Source: Nansenia antarctica
Taxonomy: Eukaryota > Chordata > Actinopteri > Argentiniformes > Microstomatidae
DNA length: 64,000 nt
Assembly (NCBI GenBank): GCA_963989245.1
Contig: OZ022342.1
Location: forward strand, 54,846,817 to 54,910,816
Direction of reading: 5' to 3'
The notes below the pieces were generated by a model. It saw only the letters and a list, made by a program, of their open reading frames with translations. It was not told where the DNA came from and made no database searches. A program made the translations under genes and the position numbers. Below, in pieces: positions 58,843-64,000 of this stretch; the stretch's first letter is position 1; each line of letters opens with the position of its first letter.

Positions 58843-61800
58843 GGTCACATAATGTATCTAAACACCTGTACCTGTAAAGAGCTACATTAGGAATGCAAAA
58901 TAAACATGATTGTTTATTGTTCAGTTAACAATCACGACAGCAGTCTATTTGTCCAACCAAGCAAGGCGACTCTTAGTACTGTCAGTGTGAGTCCCCGCAG
59001 GCAGCTGTTTACCTGCACATGTGGCACAGGCCTGGTGGCAGGGCTCACAGGTGCTCTCCTGCTGGTTGGGGAAGCTCCCTGGACCACAGCTCCTCTGGCA
59101 CCGGTTCCCCAGCAGACTGGAGGGGGTGGAGGGGGGAGAGGAGGACAGGCACAGAGAGCATGTGGCCCAGTAGCACACAGTCCAATGACTCACCGTCATC
59201 ATACACTGTCTGTGGGCTGGGTTCAGTGTTTCCGACCCACAGCTCACACTCAACAGTCAACCGGCTTATCAGAAACCTTCACACTCACTCACAATAGCAG
59301 AATCCTAAAACAGGATTGGTTTCTTTTGTTAGGATAGGTGCATGAAGGAGCGTGAATCAGTATTCTCAGTGGTTGAGAGTGTATGCAGAGTAGCTCGTTC
59401 AGGAATCGTCAGAGGAGTTGGTTCACCTTGTGCCTGGTTTGCATTCCGTGCAGATGTTGGAGGAGGTGCACTTCAAGCAGTTTTCACTGCATCTCCTGCA
59501 CGTATTCTCATCTGTGGGGAAATTCTCACAATACTCAGAATTCAGACCAGGTAGATTCATCATTGTCGTTCACCACGTCTCTTCAGCTACACACGGGTCA
59601 TTAGTAAACACATACTCTGCAGTCTGACCGTATAACAGCCCTTACAGCACAACAAATAGGTGATGGATCAGCTAAAATTAAAAATCATCTTTCTGCTGCC
59701 TTCAAAACCGCCAAGGTCACAACAACAAGCGTGCGGTAACGGTGATGTCATACAGTACCGTGGTCCAGGTAGTAGTTGTCGCCACAGCTGGCTGTGCAGC
59801 TATTGGTCCCCTCAGTCGAGTGGTGTCCAGGACGGCAGGCAGTACACTGGTCGCTGCGGCTGCCTGTGCAGCTGGCGCAGGGGGAGTAGCACTTCTTGCA
59901 GCGCCTCCTGTCCCCCCAGAAGCCAGCTGGACAGGCAGGCACACACGTCCTACAAGATCAGAACAATGGCTCAGTGGTGCTTGTTGCAACATCAGGGGAT
60001 TCCTGCATGGGCGCCATACCGAGGAACACTGTACTGTATTGTACTTGTTGTTCTGTGTTGCGTCGCCCCCGCAGTTCATCACTGCACACTTCAGTTAAAG
60101 ATTGAACTGAACTGAACCTGTGCAGTAGGTGTTAACTGTGAGTCAATTAGTACGAAAGCGTCTGCCTCTGTAAATGTCGATAATATCATGAAATAGCTTA
60201 TCAAAGCACGGGGAGTAGACTTTCTGAGTCATCAGCTCAACCCACAAGATCCCTCAAGCATTGCCGTGGGAGCTTATTGGTTTACAGTAGTAGGGTACTG
60301 TATGTGGGACTACTCTGACCTTGTGTTGTTCTTGAACTTGAGGAAGAAGTGTAAACACGTGACACACTGCTGTGGGCCTGGTCCCTCGCAACCGTCCTCA
60401 CTGCACTCTGAGTCACAGGGGCCTGGAAGCACACAGGGAACACGGCGTCACCACTGGAGCATGGAAAACACGCTGGAGAGTAGTGGATGGATGAGAACTT
60501 CCTTGGTTATTTTAAAGTACGATATGGGGGCGTGCAATTAGTGCTTCACTTTGTGCGGCTTAGTTTTAAGAGGCATTGATAATTGTGCGCTGTCGCGTCT
60601 TGACTGTAAGGGGCTATTTTTTTTAGAGTCTGTGACTCACCGCTGTATTCCTCAGTGAGGTCACCGTCAGTTGGCAGCTCTGCAGAGCGGGCTTGTTCAC
60701 GACGCATCGAGTAAGGCTGCTCTGATGTGCCATAAAGCACTAAAGACCACTCTTTCAATTTGCCTGTAAATCAATAGAGAGGGGAAATAAACTAAGTTGC
60801 TATAAGTTACTACATACATTTTGGTGTTGTGGTGTAGATGTACAATAGAGTGTAGCAGACCTGGTTCAGTATTGTCCCTGTTTTCAGAGGGAGCGTTGTG
60901 GATCTCCAGACTCCATTCCCCGACCGACTTCTCCCCCCAACAATGCGTGGTCATAAACTCCCAGCTCTTAAAACCCTCAGTGGAGTGGTCGAGAGGCCTG
61001 GACCAAAACACAACCGCACCAGAAAGAGAGCCACGGTACACTGTCACTCTTATCCAGAGCGACTTACAATGAGTATGTTTGCCTCAAATAAGTGAAACAA
61101 CTTTACATCACGACCATTGCAAGTAAAGGCCAGTTCAGACCAAAGATCCGCCACGAGACGAGACCGTCTTAGAACGTCGCACAGAAAAACTTGGCAACCA
61201 CTTGCAACAGACGTTCGAAAATTGGGCAGTTCAGACGAAAAATGAAAGATTAAAGATAATTCAGACCTCTGCAACTAGAAGCTGGACGTTCTAACACGGT
61301 CTCGTCTTGTCACGGATCTTTGGTCTGAACTGGCCTTAAGACTTTCTATAAGAATAGGTTCTAGGAGCAGTCATAGTGCTAGAGAAAGGGATAAAAACAT
61401 TTTGACCAGACAGATTTCCTGCTTCCATCCATCCTGGTTGGGCAGATGGTGGAGTGATCACCCCCAATCGCAGAGGGTGGTATGGTCCTACCTGTTAGCG
61501 AGGAGCTGGGACTTGGTCCCAGTGGGTGATGTGAGTGTGATGGAGAGGTCACCACGGTGACTGTGGGTGATGGTGACACGGACAATGACATGCTCCAAAT
61601 AGACAACGTGCTTCAGGCTCTGATGAGAGCAGCCTGTAGACTGATAAACAGACCTCAGCACTAGCCCTGGACCAATGGCTCTGTCATAGGAGAGATGGAG
61701 GGAGGGAGGGAGGGAGGGAGAGAGGGAGAGAGGGAGGGAGGGAGGGAGAAAGAGAGAGAGAGACAGAGAGAAAGAGACACAGAAAGCAAGAGAGAGAGGG

Positions 61801-63114
61801 GTGGGGGGGGGGAGGAGAAAGCGGGGGATGAGGACCAAGGGAAAAGGAAATAATGATTCTCTGTGGAGATCGAGCTGCTTTCAAGGAGGCTTTAATCATG
61901 TCAGGAGGCAGTAGTGAACCAGTGGTGTACCTGCTGTCTTGGATGGGTGCCTCTTCACACACACGCTGAGAGGGGACCTGTCTCCACCTCGCAGCCTCCT
62001 TCACCATCCGCTCTGCATCCAGCAGCCCGAAACCATAGAGGTGGCTCACTGCCAATCAAATAATCAATCAATCAATCAATCAATCAAACAACCAACCAAT
62101 CAGTCAAACAATCAACCAACCAGTCAGTCAGTCAGTCAGTCAGTCAGTCGGAAAAGCCTTCAAACATGTGCTCTGTAGTAACAGTAACGCAGTACTCCAA
62201 TCATTTACCCTGGTATCCAGCTCCGTTTGTGTGCCAGTCAGGGGCTTTGAGGTGAATGGCTTGTGACGTTCTGACAATAATGTGCTGCACATCCCTCCAT
62301 GTCAATAGTGGGCTGGATAATAAGGTTCAAAGAGCCACACAGTGTAAAGGTGAATTGGTTGTATTCATTGATTGATTGTACATAGGGATACATTATTGTT
62401 TATGTGAAGGACAGCTAGTTACTTGGCCTCCAGAGTGAGAGCGATGACCCCTGCTGCCATTGGGGCGGAAACCGAGGTCCCAGAATGCCCCTTGTTACAG
62501 CCCTGCCTCAGGTCCAATGTCACCTGTCAGATGTGACAAACATGTTACCTGTGTTATTTTTTTTTACTGTATATCGACATTAATGCTTTCTGTGACTTAA
62601 ACATGTACGCATTTTATGTTAGTGTTATGTAGTGGGAAACATGCTACGTGACGTGAATAACATAGTATAATGTTGTATGTCTTTTATAAAAGTGTAACAT
62701 GTCAGTGTTATGAGCAGCTACGTAGCCCGCCTCACCATGCCGGAGGTCTGTGTGTCTGTGTCTGCGGTGCTGTAGGCGGAGGCCAGGGTGGAGGGGCACT
62801 GCTCCAGGTAGGCAGGAGGCCTGTCTCCACCCTGGGTGCTGCTGCTGACAGATATGGTGTAGATGCTGTTGGCGTAGCCGTCACAGGAGCAGTGGTCCCG
62901 GATGCGTCCTCCGTTCCCCGACGCCCATACAAAGATAGAGCCCCTCCCCTTCCTACCCTGTGGTTAGCGCCCAGTGGGAAGAGACAGAGATTATTCATTT
63001 ATTAATGTTATTTATTTACATGCTAATAAAGAGATAAACATAGCCCCTTGAACTAAAAATACAGCCCGAGGAGTTAGATACGCACAGATACATCCTCAGA
63101 CAGACACACACACA

Positions 63115-63161
<47 letters not shown>

Positions 63162-63874
63162 TGTGCGTATGCCGCTCTCTAATGCGAGGCGAGCGAGAGG
63201 GCCAGGCCCTTCCACTGTCTGACCGTCGTCCTCGGGTCCCCAGCTGGCTGAGTAGATATCAATATGCTGCTGCTGGAAGCCCAGGGACTGGGCCTCAACC
63301 GCATCCGTCACATCTCCATCCAGCATACGAATGCCTGCGGGGAGAGGAGGAGGGGGGGGCGGTGGACCTTCATCATTTGGCATTCAGCACACAGGGAGGA
63401 CCAGCTGACCTCCAGGGGACCTTCAGTCGGAGGTGTATGTACGTACACATGTCACATGGACACTCACCGCCTATCCTGGCATTGTAGGAGATTCCGACGG
63501 TGCATTGAGAGTTGTTGGCAGCTGCGGCAACAATCCCAGCACATTTAGTCCCATGGCTTAACAAGGGAGGAACAAAGGACACTGGCTCAGTTGCATATGT
63601 ATGAGGAAACACAGGCTATATGGCCCTACATCAAACTGGTGAAAAGACACTGAAAGTGGTGATTATTCATATTCATATGTGCATATGATTATCCAATATG
63701 AAAAGGAATGCATGCATTCATTGAAGTTACTTTCTAAAATGGGTTAGGGGGATACTGCCAAATGGGTAATGTGTGTGCTCAGGCTGGGACTGACTTGTTG
63801 TTGTTGCCGCTGCTCTCGTATCTGGGCATAGGGTCCTCGTCGTTGTCATTGAAATCGTAGCTGGCTAGAGGGTC
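47349..63874 (-). CDS. pcsk5: proprotein convertase subtilisin/kexin type 5, membrane-bound (PC5B-like), 5' end outside window
   Basis: Secretory-pathway serine endoprotease that cleaves precursors after basic residues. Thirty-three exons splice in one frame to 1713 aa plus stop: the catalytic domain from DPLASYDFND on, P domain, a very long Cys-rich furin-repeat region, a membrane segment and an acidic tail. The signal peptide, prodomain and catalytic aspartate exon lie beyond 64000. Exons 5'-3': 63795-63874, 63468-63556, 63162-63334, 62736-62957, 62423-62523, 62209-62312, 61931-62048, 61492-61680, 60861-60997, 60641-60763, 60320-60422, 59759-59949, 59427-59511, 59013-59116, 58519-58657, 58136-58251, 57924-58035, 57251-57387, 56764-56967, 56444-56512, 56235-56277, 55925-56067, 55524-55730, 55015-55098, 54592-54790, 53802-54016, 53141-53383, 51968-52204, 51666-51843, 51032-51249, 48534-48634, 48062-48266, 47349-47821. 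PACE4 (pcsk6) is excluded by the long repeat region and tail. Confidence 0.93.
48062..60422 (-). CDS. pcsk5: pcsk5 Cys-rich furin-like repeat exons
   Basis: Twenty-two exons from 60320-60422 (PCDSECSEDGCEGPGPQQ) to 48062-48266 encode repeated units with CxxC spacing such as CRRCSENCLKCTSSNICTEC, a region that in mammals binds TIMP-2 and heparan sulfate at the cell surface. Exon lengths vary (43 to 243 nt) and phases are mixed, so exons do not coincide with single repeats. Odd sites include a GTCTGT donor after exon 55015-55098. Introns are short and many contain CA or GA arrays within 60 nt of exon edges. Confidence 0.9.
48985..49655 (-). repeat. interspersed repeat, copy 2, interrupted by a SINE
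   Basis: Reverse complement of the repeat at 5150-5645. Matching blocks lie on both sides of the SINE at 49249-49554, for example ATGCTGATAGAACATCAACA before it and TGATCCTAAAACTGTTGTTT after it, so the SINE inserted into a pre-existing copy. In the pcsk5 intron 48635-51031. Confidence 0.8.
49249..49554 (-). mobile_element. tRNA-derived SINE with 16-bp target duplication
   Basis: On the minus strand it starts with a tRNA-like head: box A TGGCGCAGCGG (49531-49550 region) and box B GGATCGAATCC (49481-49495 region). It ends in an AT-rich tail with A-run. It is flanked by the direct repeat ACAGTCCTTGCTTTTT at 49233-49248 and 49555-49570. It is a retroposon, not a functional tRNA gene, because no complete cloverleaf with matching acceptor stem is present. 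Confidence 0.85.
49777..50981. mobile_element. non-autonomous DNA element with GGCGCTTTTCC ends, 1.2 kb
   Basis: The left end GGCGCTTTTCCATTGACC is matched by the inverted GTAGTGGAAAAGCGCC at the right. Sub-terminal GTACGG/CACGGTA motifs occur near both ends. No transposase frame. I could not find a clean target duplication (left TCACATAT, right AATACTGT), so superfamily is uncertain. Confidence 0.65.
51847..51902. repeat. (CA)n array at a pcsk5 splice acceptor
   Basis: On the pcsk5 strand this is about (TG)27 followed by TACAG, whose AG is the acceptor of exon 51666-51843. It is a second case in this window of a UG repeat replacing the pyrimidine tract. Confidence 0.9.
52422..52572. repeat. 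32-bp tandem repeat, about 5 units
   Basis: Units contain AGAACTAGAACTAGGTTCAC and CACCAGCC with period 32 and a few substitutions, in the pcsk5 intron between exons 53141-53383 and 51968-52204. Confidence 0.9.
52706..52855 (+). mobile_element. second tRNA-derived SINE
   Basis: Plus-strand head with box A TGGTCCAGTGG and box B GGGTTCAAATCCGAC (52771-52785), followed by TCCTTACTTTCCTGTCTGTC and a tail CAATAAAATGAAAAAT. The sequence differs from the SINE at 49249, so it is a different family. No clear target duplication seen. Confidence 0.7.
53419..53504. repeat. (GA)n microsatellite, pyrimidine tract of a pcsk5 acceptor
   Basis: Pure GA array. On the pcsk5 strand it is a (CT)n tract about 35 nt before the acceptor of exon 53141-53383, so it strengthens the pyrimidine tract. 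Confidence 0.95.
54023..54127. repeat. (CA)n microsatellite beside pcsk5 exon
   Basis: CA array with ACAC-AGAC interruptions ending a few bases before the acceptor of exon 53802-54016 (TGTGTGTGCAG on the pcsk5 strand). Other arrays in pcsk5 introns: about 54465-54503, 54829-54872, 55840-55910, 56979-57022, 58262-58446, 58661-58842 and 63101-63157. Confidence 0.95.
56525..56632. repeat. (GA)n and (CAGA)n microsatellite
   Basis: GA dinucleotides followed by CAGA tetranucleotides with CCGA variants, just upstream on the pcsk5 strand of exon 56444-56512. Confidence 0.95.
57733..57893. repeat. ACAGTATAGT minisatellite
   Basis: Degenerate tandem repeat with 5- and 10-bp periodicity (ACAGT/ATAGT) in a pcsk5 intron. 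It makes open frames on the minus strand that have no biological meaning. Confidence 0.9.
60641..62048 (-). CDS. pcsk5: pcsk5 P-domain exons
   Basis: Exons 61931-62048, 61492-61680, 60861-60997 and 60641-60763 encode the beta-barrel P domain needed for folding and calcium/pH behaviour: SHLYGFGLLDAE, the conserved RGD in SHRGDLSITLTSPTG, GFKSWEFMTTHCWGE and LKEWSLVLYGTSEQPYSM. The region between 61048 and 61491 is intron holding a MITE and a fish repeat fragment. Confidence 0.92.
61127..61336. mobile_element. Harbinger-like MITE, 210 bp
   Basis: Perfect 24-bp inverted ends beginning AGGCCAGTTCAGACCAAAGA, flanked by 3-bp TAA on both sides (61124-61126, 61337-61339). A 3-bp TAA/TTA duplication is typical of PIF/Harbinger elements. 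No coding capacity. Located in the pcsk5 intron between two P-domain exons. Confidence 0.8.
61692..61810. repeat. (GGGA)n purine-rich repeat
   Basis: GGGA/GAGA array directly upstream, on the pcsk5 strand, of exon 61492-61680; it forms a long pyrimidine tract for that acceptor. Confidence 0.9.
62060..62150. repeat. (AATC)n and (CAGT)n tandem repeats
   Basis: Tetranucleotide arrays AATC then CAGT, starting about 10 nt from the acceptor of exon 61931-62048. Confidence 0.9.
62209..63874 (-). CDS. pcsk5: pcsk5 catalytic-domain exons
   Basis: Exon 63468-63556 carries the catalytic histidine in NNNHGTKCAG. Exon 63162-63334 encodes IDIYSASWGPEDDGQTVEGP, part of the substrate cleft. Exon 62736-62957 carries the oxyanion-hole asparagine in FVWASGNGG and CSCDGYANSIYTIS. 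Exon 62423-62523 carries the catalytic serine in GHSGTSVSAPMAAG. Exon 62209-62312 gives PLLTWRDVQHIIVRTS. All three residues visible here are intact. The 63795-63874 exon is asparagine- and acid-rich (DFNDNDEDPMPRYESSG). Acceptors and donors are canonical; the acceptor before 63556 is a weaker TTAAG. Confidence 0.93.
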
Positions 63875-63926
63875 CTGAGGTACAGGGACATATTGACAAA
63901 TGTCACTGCCACTCCAGACATAATGA

Positions 63927-64000
63927 TGCCCCTCTTTAGTTAGCCCCTCTTTAGTTAGCCCCTCTTTAGTTAGCCCCTCTTTAGTTAGCCCCTCTTTAGT
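63927..64000. repeat. 15-bp tandem repeat running off the window
   Basis: Five nearly identical copies of CCCCTCTTTAGTTAG in a pcsk5 intron; the array continues past the window end. Confidence 0.95.

Overview
This is a piece of a ray-finned fish chromosome carrying six vertebrate genes, all read by assembling exons from conserved protein segments, splice sites and reading phase. In order: ntrk2 (TrkB receptor, minus strand, kinase end cut off by position 1), hnrnpk (plus), gnaq (plus), gna14 (plus), a short prune2/BMCC1-type gene (plus) and pcsk5 (proprotein convertase PC5/6, minus strand, its 5' end beyond 64000). The order and relative orientations agree with human chromosome 9q21, where the same genes are spread over several megabases with other genes between them. 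Abundant CA/GT arrays and a CAGTGGAGGCT-ended transposon of a type I associate with salmonid and pike genomes suggest a salmoniform or esociform teleost, but species cannot be fixed from this window.

Layout: 1-9541 ntrk2 (16 coding exons found, 672 codons); 9542-12440 spacer and putative hnrnpk promoter; 12440-22835 hnrnpk (15 coding exons, 432 aa), whose introns carry two hAT-type elements with perfect 8-bp target duplications and a strikingly C-rich intron; 22836-24150 spacer; 24151-29456 gnaq (7 exons, 359 aa); 29457-30732 spacer; 30733-35100 gna14 (7 exons, 354 aa); 35100-39000 a transposon-rich spacer (nested hAT and a cluster of a 17-bp motif); 39000-46640 prune2-like gene (10 coding exons, 327 aa) with a triplicated 3' end; 46980-64000 pcsk5 (33 coding exons, 1713 aa in the window plus stop), tail-to-tail with prune2 and hosting a nested SINE, a non-autonomous transposon, a Harbinger-like MITE and many microsatellites. 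In all five genes with a stop codon in the window, exon lengths sum to an uninterrupted frame.

Functionally the genes are neighbours by descent, not an operon: TrkB is a neurotrophin receptor, hnRNP K a poly(C)-binding RNA regulator, Gq and G14 alpha subunits couple receptors to phospholipase C-beta, the BCH-domain protein is a signalling scaffold, and PC5 cleaves precursors in the secretory pathway. The most interesting signals are recent-looking gene conversion of exon 2 between gnaq and gna14; a (TG)37 array that forms the whole 3' splice site region of gna14 exon 3; a tandem triplication of the prune2 polyadenylation region; absence of the alternative exons for TrkB-T1 and soluble PC5A where mammals have them; and absence of a miR-7 hairpin from the last hnrnpk intron. 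I found no strong evidence of a wholly new biological system.
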